Positions 15,360-23,951 of a DNA stretch of 64,000 bases are shown here, in pieces. The stretch comes from Lachnospiraceae bacterium A4 (GTDB lineage: Bacteria; Bacillota; Clostridia; Lachnospirales; Lachnospiraceae): assembly GCA_000403215.2 (NCBI GenBank), contig KE159538.1:596440-660439 (forward strand), in the 5' to 3' direction. How positions within the stretch are numbered: the first letter of the stretch is position 1; each line of letters begins with the position of its first letter. A program made the translations under genes and the position numbers. The notes under the pieces were generated by a model. That model had not been told where the DNA came from and made no database searches. It saw only the letters and a list, made by a program, of their open reading frames with translations.

Positions 15360-16478
15360 ATGCCCGCAAAATATCTCCAGCTTGCCAGCCAGCTCAAAAA
15401 CTTAATCCAGCAGAACCAGCAGAAAGATTTCTACGAAAACAATTCCGGCGCTGCCTACCAGCTTCCGACGGAAGCCGCGCTCTGCCAGATGTACCATGTC
15501 AGCCGCCAGACGATTCGAAAAGCGCTCTCGGTCTTAGAGGACGAGCATCTTATCCAAAAGCGTCAGGGCAGCGGCTCGTATGCTGTCCCAAACCTGCGCC
15601 AAAAAGGGGCAAACCAGATTGCCATTCTAGTCCATTCCAACACAGAATACATTTATCCGCGGCTGCTTGCTGACTTGTGCGGCACGCTGCAAAAGCACGG
15701 GTTTTCGTGGACAATCTATGTGACGGAAAATCAAATTTCGAAGGAGCGCGAAATCCTTCAGTTTTTGCTGGAAAATCAAGAAACGCCGGTGCGCGGAATT
15801 GTGAGCGAGGGCTGCAAGACCAGCTTTCCGACGCCAAACTATGACTTATACCAGCGACTCATGCAAAAGGGCACTGCGCTGTTGTTTTTCCGCGGAGGAT
15901 ACAGCAATCTGCCCGACGTTCCCACTCTCAAAGATGACAACTACAACGGCGGCTATTCGCTGGGAATATATCTTGCATCGCTGGGACACCAGAAAATCGG
16001 CGGGATTTTCAATACAGATGATCTACAGAGCACCGAACAGCGTTTTGGGTTGTTGTCTGCTCTGCGGGAAGCGCAGCTTTTGCCGTGCGAGGAATACCTC
16101 TGCGGTTTTGACTCGCGCCAGCTTACCGCATTGCAGAAACGGCAGGATACCGGCTTTCTGTCCGGGTTTTTGTCCAGACAGCTCAAAGCGGTCACTGCCA
16201 TTGTGTGCTGCAATGACGAGATTGCCTACTGGCTGGTGAAGGAATTGTCTTACAGAAATGTGCGCGTTCCAGAAGATGTGAGTGTGGTCTGTTTTGACTG
16301 TTCTTATCTTAGTGATTTGTCCGCAGTGCAGATGACATGCTACGCCCAGCAGACGCACGGGCTGGGCACTGCCGCCGCCGAGTCTGTCATCAGTTTAATG
16401 AAGGGGGCTTCTGTCCTTCCGCAAAATTCCCCTTGGCAGCTTGTGATCAAACGCAGTGCCGCGCCGCCAGCCATTTAA
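15360..16478 (+). CDS. GntR/LacI-hybrid transcriptional regulator (AraR-like)
   Basis: 372 residues. The N-terminal winged helix (about 1-75) is of GntR type, with LPTEAALCQMYHVSRQTIRK and KRQGSGSYAV. The rest (about 85-370) is a LacI/periplasmic-binding-protein-like sensor starting at NQIAILVHSNTEYIYPRLL. This combination defines AraR-type repressors that release DNA upon binding a sugar. AAAAGGAG precedes the ATG. It converges on the YesN/YesM/mgl block, so it may regulate sugar genes there, though no operator was identified. A palindromic AAATAAATGTTTATTT just past its end is the only terminator-like sequence. Confidence 0.88.
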   Translation: MPAKYLQLASQLKNLIQQNQQKDFYENNSGAAYQLPTEAALCQMYHVSRQTIRKALSVLEDEHLIQKRQGSGSYAVPNLRQKGANQIAILVHSNTEYIYPRLLADLCGTLQKHGFSWTIYVTENQISKEREILQFLLENQETPVRGIVSEGCKTSFPTPNYDLYQRLMQKGTALLFFRGGYSNLPDVPTLKDDNYNGGYSLGIYLASLGHQKIGGIFNTDDLQSTEQRFGLLSALREAQLLPCEEYLCGFDSRQLTALQKRQDTGFLSGFLSRQLKAVTAIVCCNDEIAYWLVKELSYRNVRVPEDVSVVCFDCSYLSDLSAVQMTCYAQQTHGLGTAAAESVISLMKGASVLPQNSPWQLVIKRSAAPPAI

Positions 16479-16494
16479 TAGTCTAAATAAATGT

Positions 16495-18114
16495 TTATTT
16501 TCCATTCCGATATTCTCTCGGTGTACAGCCCACTGTTTTCTTGAATACAAAGCTGAAATAATGCGGATCTTTATACCCTACCTCCCCGGCAATCTCGCTG
16601 GAGTGCAGCTGTGTCTGGACTAGGAGTTTCTTCGCCTTCTCCATGCGCTTTTTGGTGACGTATTCAATAAAGGTCATCTGCATTTCCTGACTGAATATGC
16701 TGCTGAAATAGTTGCCGCTGACGCCGATGGCGCCCGCCACGCTGTTTAGGGACAGTGACTCATCACAGAACTTTTCCTCAATGTATTTCAATCCATTTTT
16801 AAGCACATGTTTCCCTTGGTTTTCACTCTCTCTGTCGCGTAGCGCGAGCGCGCGCTCTAACAGCTCCTGCATGTACGTGTCGATACTGCCGCCGCTGCCA
16901 GATGCCTCACGCACCTTGGCATCATCGTCCTGCGGCAAGAAATCCTGCTGGCTCACGCCGAGGCTTCCCATGTAATGTATCGTGGTAAACCGTATGTTTA
17001 AGAGCAGGTAATCGCGGAACAAGCGCGATTCCAGCGCATCTTTGACACCGGCGAGATACCCGCTTACAAAATCCTTGATTTCCGCCTGTTTTCCTTCCCG
17101 CAAAAATCCATGAATGATATCTGGACTGACCTTCGCGCTGTCCACCGACGCAAAACTCTTCAAGTCTTTTCCCGGCAAAAGCCCGTCCGTGTCCTTCTCC
17201 GTGAGAATATGGCACTTGGGACTGAAAAAACGGTGCGCGAGGATATGGTTTACCTTCGCATAACACGCTGGCAGCAGGGACAGACGCTCTACAGGCTCTC
17301 CCACCGCCGCATACCACTCCATTGAAAATGCCTCCTGCAAACAGATTTTTTCAATATTTTCGACACACTGCCCGCGCAGCCGTTCCATCTGGTCTGCCTC
17401 ACCTTTTATCAGAATGCAATACAAACTGATGTTCCATTGGAATATCAGATATTCTGGAAACCGCATAAAATACCGGAACAGCGCTTCGCGCACCTGCCCG
17501 ACACCCTCCGGCTCAAGCATTGCATGTTCCGGGCTCTGCCGTTTTACCTGCAGATTAAGCAGTACGAGATTGTAGCAGGGGCCGTCCAAGTCCAGTGAAA
17601 GCTTTGCCGCCTCCTCATAGATCTGCTGCACGGTAAACACACCGCCAAACACTTTTTCCAGAAAACTGCGGCGCGCATAATTTTCATACTCCTTCATCTC
17701 ATTCTGGAAGGTTTCCAGATAATTTTTTTGCTCCTGCTCCGTCTCAATCTTTTCCCGAAGCTCGAGCAGCACCTTTTTGAGCGTGTTTTTTGTGATGGGT
17801 TTTAAGAGATACTGCTCGACGCCCAGACGGATTGCCTGCTGCGCGTACTCAAACTCGTCGTAGCCGCTGATAATGACAATCTTCATCTCTGGAATTTCCT
17901 GCGTCACGATCTGGCTCAGCGCAAGCCCGTCCATAAACGGCATTTTGATATCCGTGAGGAGAACATCAGGACGGATTTTGCGAAGCATGGGCAGCGCCAT
18001 CTCCCCGTCGCTCGCCTCCCCGGTAAACTGATAGCCGTATTCCTGCCACGGAATATTGTTTTTCAGCCCTTCACGGACGATGCTTTCGTCCTCCACCAAA
18101 AATACTTTTAACAT
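16495..18114 (-). CDS. YesN-type response regulator, AraC output domain
   Basis: 539 residues. The receiver domain (1-120) carries phospho-acceptor Asp55 in LLTDIKMPFMDG and Lys105 in LLKPI. A poorly conserved middle region (about 130-420) follows, then a C-terminal AraC/XylS double helix-turn-helix (about 435-539) with IAGEVGYKDPHYFSFVFKK and GCTPREYR. It is the last gene of a three-gene unit with a sugar-binding protein and a YesM kinase. The expected role is to activate a sugar uptake operon, most likely the adjacent mglBAC. Confidence 0.93.
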   Translation of the reverse strand: MLKVFLVEDESIVREGLKNNIPWQEYGYQFTGEASDGEMALPMLRKIRPDVLLTDIKMPFMDGLALSQIVTQEIPEMKIVIISGYDEFEYAQQAIRLGVEQYLLKPITKNTLKKVLLELREKIETEQEQKNYLETFQNEMKEYENYARRSFLEKVFGGVFTVQQIYEEAAKLSLDLDGPCYNLVLLNLQVKRQSPEHAMLEPEGVGQVREALFRYFMRFPEYLIFQWNISLYCILIKGEADQMERLRGQCVENIEKICLQEAFSMEWYAAVGEPVERLSLLPACYAKVNHILAHRFFSPKCHILTEKDTDGLLPGKDLKSFASVDSAKVSPDIIHGFLREGKQAEIKDFVSGYLAGVKDALESRLFRDYLLLNIRFTTIHYMGSLGVSQQDFLPQDDDAKVREASGSGGSIDTYMQELLERALALRDRESENQGKHVLKNGLKYIEEKFCDESLSLNSVAGAIGVSGNYFSSIFSQEMQMTFIEYVTKKRMEKAKKLLVQTQLHSSEIAGEVGYKDPHYFSFVFKKTVGCTPREYRNGK

Positions 18115-18146
18115 TTGTTTTCCCTCTTTTTTCTATTTTGGCCCAG

Positions 18147-19214
18147 TCAATATTTCCGGTGTTCCAGAAATTCTTCGGCATTTTCTCTCGTAAAGACCTT
18201 TTCCTCCACGACATAGTGTTTCTGTACAGTTTCGCCTTTTTCCAGTTTTTGAATGGTTTCACCGACATAGGCGCCCTGCACTGGATTGCACTCCACATCT
18301 ACATTGATTCGTCCCTCCTGAATCAGCTCTAGCGCATCGCGTGTGGCATCGAAGGAGATGACCGTCACGTCACCGCCCTCCCCAAATCGGATGCCTGCCT
18401 CCTCCATCGCCTCGATGGCGCCCATCGTCATGTCGTCATTCTGCGAGATCAGCACATTCATCTCGGGATAGCGCCGCAGCATACTGCGCATCACTTCCTT
18501 TGCCTTGTTTGCCGTAAATTCTGCCGTGACGGATTCGAGTATGTGCCAGTTGTCATGCTGTGCGGCAATCTCACCAAAGCCTTTTGTTCTGCCGATTTCC
18601 GCTGTAGAGCCAACGGTGCCCTTCAAAACGACAATGTTGACTTCCTCCGGCTGGCGGCGCTTTTGTCCAAGATACGTCTCCAGCCATCTGCCCGCCTTTT
18701 TTCCCTCCTCTTTGGCATCTGTGCCAATCCATGCCGTGTAGAGTGAATCGTCCTGCACATTGACCATACGGTCTGTGACAATCACTGGAATGCCCGCGCT
18801 TTTCGCCTCCAAAAGCACAGTGTCCCACCCGTCCTCTATCACCGGCGCAAACACGATATAGTCAACGCGCTGGGAGATAAAACTGCGTATTGCCTTAATT
18901 TGGTTTTCCTGCATCTGACGGGCATTGTTATAAATCAAAAAATATCCCGCGTCCTTTGTCAGCGCCTGCTGTATCGACGCCGTGTGCGCTGTGCGCCAGC
19001 CGGATTCGCTTCCTAGCTGGGAAAAGCCGACTACGATCAAATCCTCCTCCTCTGTATCAGCGGACATTTGTTCTATTTTAATGTCAAAGCCCCGGAAAAA
19101 ACTGTGCCCGATAAAAAGCACGGGGAGAATGCACAATATGATAATACATGCGCCTACGTGGCCAAAAATCAGCTTTTTGCATGTAACTGACAGCTTTTCT
19201 GAAAGTCTTTTCAT
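18147..19214 (-). CDS. Membrane-anchored sugar-binding protein of a three-component sensor
   Basis: 355 residues. An uncleaved-looking N-terminal anchor (about 18-40) precedes a type I periplasmic-binding-protein fold of the RbsB/YtfQ kind: VGFSQLGSESGWRTAHTASI, then VDYIVFAPVIEDGW, then NVLISQNDDMTMGAIEAMEEAG, and a Pro/Val-rich end. YtfQ-like proteins bind galactofuranose and related sugars. The gene overlaps the YesM kinase by 4 nt and sits between kinase and regulator, so it should deliver the sugar signal to the kinase rather than serve transport. AGGAGGAG precedes the ATG. Confidence 0.88.
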   Translation of the reverse strand: MKRLSEKLSVTCKKLIFGHVGACIIILCILPVLFIGHSFFRGFDIKIEQMSADTEEEDLIVVGFSQLGSESGWRTAHTASIQQALTKDAGYFLIYNNARQMQENQIKAIRSFISQRVDYIVFAPVIEDGWDTVLLEAKSAGIPVIVTDRMVNVQDDSLYTAWIGTDAKEEGKKAGRWLETYLGQKRRQPEEVNIVVLKGTVGSTAEIGRTKGFGEIAAQHDNWHILESVTAEFTANKAKEVMRSMLRRYPEMNVLISQNDDMTMGAIEAMEEAGIRFGEGGDVTVISFDATRDALELIQEGRINVDVECNPVQGAYVGETIQKLEKGETVQKHYVVEEKVFTRENAEEFLEHRKY

Positions 19215-20737
19215 ACGCTCTCCTCCTGTCCGCCTTCCCGCAGCAATTCCCCTGCCGGCGGGTCACTGAGCTTCACGGCAGGGATCACAATGCTGACTTT
19301 TGTGCCCGCACCTTTTTGGGACTCTATTGTTATGCCGTACTCCATACCAAAATTCATGCGGAGACGCTCGTTCACATTTGCCAGCCCAAATCCTTTTTCG
19401 GTTTCTTTACAGGGTTTTGCAATCTCCGCCTGAAGCCGTTTCACCTCGTTGGCCTCCATTCCAATCCCATTGTCCTGCACGCACAGCAGTATCGTATCCT
19501 CCCTGGGCGATGCACCGCGCTGCAGCACGCCTGTAACCCAGATTTTCCCTTTTGCGCGCTTGTACTTAATCCCATGGTACAGAGAATTTTCAACAAGCGG
19601 CTGCAAAGTCAGCTTTAAGATTTTATACGCATACAACTCTGGCGGAATGGCAATCTCATAGTCGAGAATGTCCTGATAGCGCACCTGCTGGATTTCCAGA
19701 TAGCCGCGAATATGCTCTTTTTCCTCGCGAATCGAGATGGTTTCCTTCCCTTTGCTCAACACCAGACGGAAAAATTCCGAGAGCGCCACGACAACATCCA
19801 CTGCCTTGTCGGGGTCGTCGCCCTCAATCAGCCAGACAATCGTGTCGAGCGTGTTGTACAGAAAGTGCGGATTAATCTGCTCTTGCAGCAGACGCAGCTC
19901 TGCATAGCGCATCTTGCGCTCGTCCTCCTTAATCTGGTTTACCATCACCTCCAGATTTTCTGACATGTCATTCACACTGTCTGAGAGCACTTCAAGTTCA
20001 TCTTCGGTCTGCACCCGCACGCGGTCTGAGAAATTGCCCTCCGCAATCCTGCTCGTAATCCCGCACAACTCCTGAATTGGCTTTGTGATGCTGTTAAGAA
20101 TCGCGCTGGTAATCAAAATGACCGCCGCCACAATACAGCCGCCCAGCAGAATACTGATGATGATGACGCGCTCGACTTCTTTATTTAACTGTATTTTTAA
20201 CTGCTCAATGCTCTTGGTCTGATAGTAAATATAATACTGGATATCGTCCTGTATCAGCTCTGTGAGGATATAGATATCATTGTACAGCATGTCAATATTT
20301 TTATCATACTGCCCCTCTGCTTCCTGATTTGCCTTGATATCGTCCACGCGGTCCTCCAGCGTATCGACATTGCGCAGGAGGCTTTGCAGCCAGACACGGC
20401 TCTCGCGGTCGGTTGTCATGCCAAGGAGGTGGTTGCTCTCTGTGCGCAGCGCATCAATGAGACTGTAAGGGTCCTTGAGTGTCCCGTCCTCCTCGATGGT
20501 GCCAAATGTGACATTGCTGACGACTAATTTGTAGAGACTCTCGTCCATCTCCTCCTTGAAGTTGATGTTGTACGCGTTGGCAAGCAGCATACTGTTTACA
20601 ATCTGGTCGTAGGCGCGGCTGTAATTTACAAGCGCCAGAATCAGATAGATTGCCACATAGAGAATCGGCACCATCGCGACCAGCACCAGAACGATTAATT
20701 TATTTTTCAGGGGGTATTTGATTTTTTCTGTTTTCAT
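19211..20737 (-). CDS. YesM-type sensor histidine kinase
   Basis: 508 residues. Helix 1 (about 13-37) and helix 2 (about 190-214) flank a roughly 150-residue extracytoplasmic sensor region. HAMP follows, then the LytS/YesM phosphorylation motif NPHFLYNTLDTIVWLI and an ATPase domain with LVENSLYHGIKY, VQDNGIGME and KGFGLANVNERLRMNFG. Coupled by 4-nt overlap to the binding protein and then to the YesN regulator. It probably senses sugar through the binding protein at its outer face. Confidence 0.93.
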   Translation of the reverse strand: MKTEKIKYPLKNKLIVLVLVAMVPILYVAIYLILALVNYSRAYDQIVNSMLLANAYNINFKEEMDESLYKLVVSNVTFGTIEEDGTLKDPYSLIDALRTESNHLLGMTTDRESRVWLQSLLRNVDTLEDRVDDIKANQEAEGQYDKNIDMLYNDIYILTELIQDDIQYYIYYQTKSIEQLKIQLNKEVERVIIISILLGGCIVAAVILITSAILNSITKPIQELCGITSRIAEGNFSDRVRVQTEDELEVLSDSVNDMSENLEVMVNQIKEDERKMRYAELRLLQEQINPHFLYNTLDTIVWLIEGDDPDKAVDVVVALSEFFRLVLSKGKETISIREEKEHIRGYLEIQQVRYQDILDYEIAIPPELYAYKILKLTLQPLVENSLYHGIKYKRAKGKIWVTGVLQRGASPREDTILLCVQDNGIGMEANEVKRLQAEIAKPCKETEKGFGLANVNERLRMNFGMEYGITIESQKGAGTKVSIVIPAVKLSDPPAGELLREGGQEESV

Positions 20738-20841
20738 CGCGGATTCCTTTTATAATCTATGGCTTGTTTTATACTATATACCATAAAATGTGGATTTTCA
20801 ACTTTCTTTGCTGCTTATTTCCTTACTGCGTCTGTGTGCAT

Positions 20842-20889
20842 AAAAAAACATAATCCATCTTGCGGTATCCAACGCCAGACGGATTATGT
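20842..20889 (-). terminator. Rho-independent terminator of the mgl operon
   Basis: On the minus strand a long stem (outer 9 bp 20881-20889/20848-20856, continuing with mismatches) is followed by seven U residues (20842-20848). It begins 4 nt after the stop codon of the small membrane protein gene, so that gene is the end of the mgl transcript. Confidence 0.88.
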
Positions 20890-20893
20890 ATTT

Positions 20894-21292
20894 TTATAAA
20901 ATATGCCACCCCGCATACAGTGTCATTGACTCTGTGACAGTGTCCTTTTCCAGATTCCACGGTCTAGTCGTATTGATATCCAGATACCAGCCATCAAAAG
21001 AATAGCCCTCCCGCGTGGGCGGGCTGGGTGCCTCGAGCAGTTCTCCGTACTGACGCTTCTGGCTTTCTACCGTTGTCCCGCCCAGAGAATCAAACTGGAC
21101 CGTAAAACCTGCGTTGGACACGCCGACTACCATGCAGAGAATGAGCGCCGCCGCGAGAACCACGATAATGATATTCAGGGATTTGACGGAGATATTAACC
21201 TTGGAATACAGCCCCCGCAACTGACGCTGGGGCACTGTATTTTTCTGGTCCTGTTTTTGTTGTTCTATAGTATTCATCGTCTGACCTGCCAT
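20894..21292 (-). CDS. Small membrane protein with one InlB/Listeria-Bacteroides repeat, in the mgl operon
   Basis: 132 residues. A hydrophilic, Gln/Lys-rich N-terminus (1-37) is followed by one membrane helix (about 38-60) and an outside domain of about 70 residues. That domain matches a single InlB B-repeat-like unit: TVQFDSLGGTTVESQ, YGELLEAPSPPTREGYSFDGWYLD and MTLYAGW. It starts 3 nt after mglC and precedes the operon terminator, so it is co-expressed with the galactose importer. Known MglBAC systems have no such subunit. It may help position the binding protein or contact the wall; this is inference. An internal ATG at 21277 is an alternative start. Confidence 0.75.
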   Translation of the reverse strand: MAGQTMNTIEQQKQDQKNTVPQRQLRGLYSKVNISVKSLNIIIVVLAAALILCMVVGVSNAGFTVQFDSLGGTTVESQKRQYGELLEAPSPPTREGYSFDGWYLDINTTRPWNLEKDTVTESMTLYAGWHIL

Positions 21293-21295
21293 CGC

Positions 21296-22312
21296 TTATT
21301 TGCGCACCAGATACTTGCGCATGTCGATTGCGCAGGCGATCAGGATTATCAAACCTTTGATGATATAGAGCATGTTGGCGTCCACGGCAAGGAAATTCAG
21401 TCCTGTAAAAATAATCTGCAAAAGCAGTACGCCCACCACAATACCGCTGATGCGTCCAATTCCGCCGACAAAGGACACGCCGCCGATTACACATGCCGCA
21501 ATCGCGTCACACTCATAGTTTAAACCAGTGTTTGCGTTCGCAGATGCGATGCGGGCGCCATCAAGAAATCCTGTGATGCCGTACATCATGCCTGCAAGCA
21601 TGAACACCATGATAATTGTGCGCATTACATTGACGCCGGAAACGTTTGCTGCCTCCTCGTTTGAGCCGACTGCAAACATATTTTTTCCAAACGTTGTCTT
21701 ATTCCAGATTATCCACATAATAATGGTAAGAATCAGGGAGTAGAGCACATATTTGGGAACTGCCACACCGCCGATGCTAAACAAGGTGCCTGTGATAAAG
21801 GAACGGTAATTGTCCGCCAGCCCGCTCAGCGTCTGGCCGTTGTTTACGCCCCGCATCAGGTACATCAAAATAGCGCCGTACACAATCAACTGTGTTGACA
21901 GTGTAACGATAAACGGGTGCAGTTTAAACTTTGCCACGCTAAAACCATTTACGAAGCCAACAAGCGCGCCCACACCGATTACCAGCAGCAGTACCAGCGG
22001 CAGCGGCGCGGCGTTTGACATATCGGGAAATACTTTAAAAACTGTTGTCAGCAGCGAGGCAGAGATACACGCTGTCAGACCGACTACACGGCCTGCGGAG
22101 ATATCCGTTCCGGTCAGCACGATACATCCGCCGATTCCCAGTGCGATTGGCAGCTTTGCTGCCGTCAGGGACAATATATTTACGATTGAGGGGATTCCCA
22201 AAAATGAGGGGCGCATAATCGTGATGTACACGACTGCCAGTGCGATAATGATGTACATGGCATTATTGAGCAGCAGATCCCCGATTTTTTTTAAATTATC
22301 TTTTTCAGCCAC
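21296..22312 (-). CDS. mglC: Galactose/methyl-galactoside ABC transporter permease
   Basis: 338 residues, highly hydrophobic with about ten membrane segments, as in RbsC/MglC permeases. Recognisable motifs are GIGGCIVLTGTDISAGRVVGLTA near the N-terminal half and NANTGLNYECDAIAACVIGGVSF near the C-terminus. The start is a GTG with AGGAGG 8 nt upstream. It lies between mglA and the InlB-like small protein in one operon. It forms the transmembrane channel of the galactose importer. Assignment to galactose rather than ribose rests on the MglB and MglA neighbours. Confidence 0.92.
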   Translation of the reverse strand: MAEKDNLKKIGDLLLNNAMYIIIALAVVYITIMRPSFLGIPSIVNILSLTAAKLPIALGIGGCIVLTGTDISAGRVVGLTACISASLLTTVFKVFPDMSNAAPLPLVLLLVIGVGALVGFVNGFSVAKFKLHPFIVTLSTQLIVYGAILMYLMRGVNNGQTLSGLADNYRSFITGTLFSIGGVAVPKYVLYSLILTIIMWIIWNKTTFGKNMFAVGSNEEAANVSGVNVMRTIIMVFMLAGMMYGITGFLDGARIASANANTGLNYECDAIAACVIGGVSFVGGIGRISGIVVGVLLLQIIFTGLNFLAVDANMLYIIKGLIILIACAIDMRKYLVRK

Positions 22313-22352
22313 AGTTCATACCTCCTGTCTATCGAAGAATTTTTGTGATCTA

Positions 22353-23882
22353 TCACGCATATTTTGCAGCCAGAGTCATAATCTCCTCCTGCGTCGCGGT
22401 CTTTGCATCTACCTCCCCGGCAAGCTGCCCACCGGACATGACTAGAATCCGGTCACACACACCCAAAAGCTCTGGCATCTCGGAGGATACCATGATGACG
22501 GTCTTGCCCTCTTTTGCCAGATTTAAAATGAGCTGGTAAATCTCATACTTCGCGCCTACGTCAATTCCGCGGGTCGGTTCGTCGAGCAGCAGCACCTCTG
22601 GGTCGGTGAGCAGCCAGCGCGCCAGAATCACCTTCTGCTGGTTACCGCCGGACAGTGAACGAATCTGCGTTTTCTGGGTCGGCGTTTTGGTGCGCATTGC
22701 ATTGATTCCCCACTCTGTCACTTCTGTGAGCTTCTTGTTGTTGAGAAGCGGAAATCCTTTATAATAGTATTTGCGCAGACTAGAGATCGTGGTGTTTGCC
22801 TGAATATCACGAATGGCAAAGATTCCTGTCGCACGCCGCTCTTCTGTGAGCAGTGCAAATTTGTTTGCGATTGATTCCCGCGCATTGCGGTTCATCACGC
22901 GTTTTCCGTGGAGATAAATCTCGCCGCCCTTGCGCGTTGCGATGCCAAATATATTTTCCAAAAGCTCTGTCCGCCCTGAGCTGTCCAGACCTGCGACGCC
23001 CAGAACCTCTCCCTTTTTGGCTACAAAGGATACGTCTTTGAGCTTGGAGTACATCGCTGTGAGGGATTTGACCTCTAGCAGCGGGCTGCCTACTACGTTG
23101 TCCTTCTCTGGATAGCGGTTTGTCAGCTCGCGCCCAACCATTAATTTAATAATCTCATTCATGGTGAGTGTCTTTGCATCGCGGGTCGCAATCCACTGGC
23201 CGTCGCGCATGATTGTCACTTCATCGGAGATACGCAGAATCTCTTCCATTTTATGAGAAATATAAATAATACCGCAGCCACGGTCACGCAGCATATTGAT
23301 AATTCTGAACAAATGTTCTACTTCTTCTTCTGTCAGGGAAGAAGTCGGCTCGTCAAACACGATAATCTTGGATTGATACGAAACCGCCTTGGCAATCTCC
23401 ACCATCTGCCGCTGGGATACAGGCATGGTGCTCATCACCCGCTTGGGGTCCACATTGATTTCCAAATCTTCGAAGAGCTTCTTCGTCTCCTCATACATCT
23501 TTTTCTCGCTGGTGAGCGGACACCAGCTTGCAATCCGCGGAAAACGCCCCAGCCACATATTGTCCATCACATTGCGCTTGAGTGCCTGATTCAACTCCTG
23601 ATGCACCATCGCCACGCCGTTCTCGAGCGCCTCTTTGGAGTTCTTGAACTCTACCTTTCTGCCCTCCAGATATACGTCGCCGCTGTCCTTTGAATACACG
23701 CCGAACAGACATTTCATCAGTGTGGATTTGCCGGCTCCGTTCTCTCCCATCAGCGCGTGGACGGTTCCCGCCTTCACGGTCAGATGGACGTTGTCGAGCG
23801 CCTTGACACCGGGAAATTCTTTGCAAATTCCCTCCATCTTTAGGAGGACATTTGCGGAAGCATTTGTCTCCTGCATCTTCAT
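22353..23882 (-). CDS. mglA: Galactose/methyl-galactoside ABC transporter ATPase, tandem nucleotide-binding domains
   Basis: About 509 residues with two fused ABC domains. The first has Walker A GENGAGKSTLMK and Walker B IIVFDEPTSSLTEEE. The second has the degenerate Walker A-like GLDSSGRTELLENIFG, the signature LSGGNQQKVILARWLL and LLLDEPTRGIDVGAKYEIYQ. This asymmetry is typical of sugar importers of the RbsA/MglA class. The ATG at 23882 is chosen with AGGAGG 5 nt upstream. A UUCG hairpin separates it from mglB. It powers import through MglC. Confidence 0.93.
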   Translation of the reverse strand: MKMQETNASANVLLKMEGICKEFPGVKALDNVHLTVKAGTVHALMGENGAGKSTLMKCLFGVYSKDSGDVYLEGRKVEFKNSKEALENGVAMVHQELNQALKRNVMDNMWLGRFPRIASWCPLTSEKKMYEETKKLFEDLEINVDPKRVMSTMPVSQRQMVEIAKAVSYQSKIIVFDEPTSSLTEEEVEHLFRIINMLRDRGCGIIYISHKMEEILRISDEVTIMRDGQWIATRDAKTLTMNEIIKLMVGRELTNRYPEKDNVVGSPLLEVKSLTAMYSKLKDVSFVAKKGEVLGVAGLDSSGRTELLENIFGIATRKGGEIYLHGKRVMNRNARESIANKFALLTEERRATGIFAIRDIQANTTISSLRKYYYKGFPLLNNKKLTEVTEWGINAMRTKTPTQKTQIRSLSGGNQQKVILARWLLTDPEVLLLDEPTRGIDVGAKYEIYQLILNLAKEGKTVIMVSSEMPELLGVCDRILVMSGGQLAGEVDAKTATQEEIMTLAAKYA

Positions 23883-23907
23883 TCTCACCTCCTGCTTGAA
23901 TTAGCAA

Positions 23908-23929
23908 CAGCCGCACCGAAGTGCGGCTG
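23908..23929 (-). promoter_or_regulatory. mglB-mglA intercistronic UUCG hairpin
   Basis: A perfect 9-bp stem (23908-23916/23921-23929) closes on the extra-stable loop UUCG when read on the minus strand. There is no U-tract. In binding-protein operons such hairpins protect the upstream message or slow read-through, giving more binding protein than ATPase. Role inferred. Confidence 0.75.
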
Positions 23930-23951
23930 CATCGTCGATGACTGATGTTGA

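Noticed and set aside
21810-22445. 211-codon plus-strand frame over mglC/mglA
   Set aside because: Antisense to two well-supported genes, Ser/Thr/Ile-rich shadow with no site.
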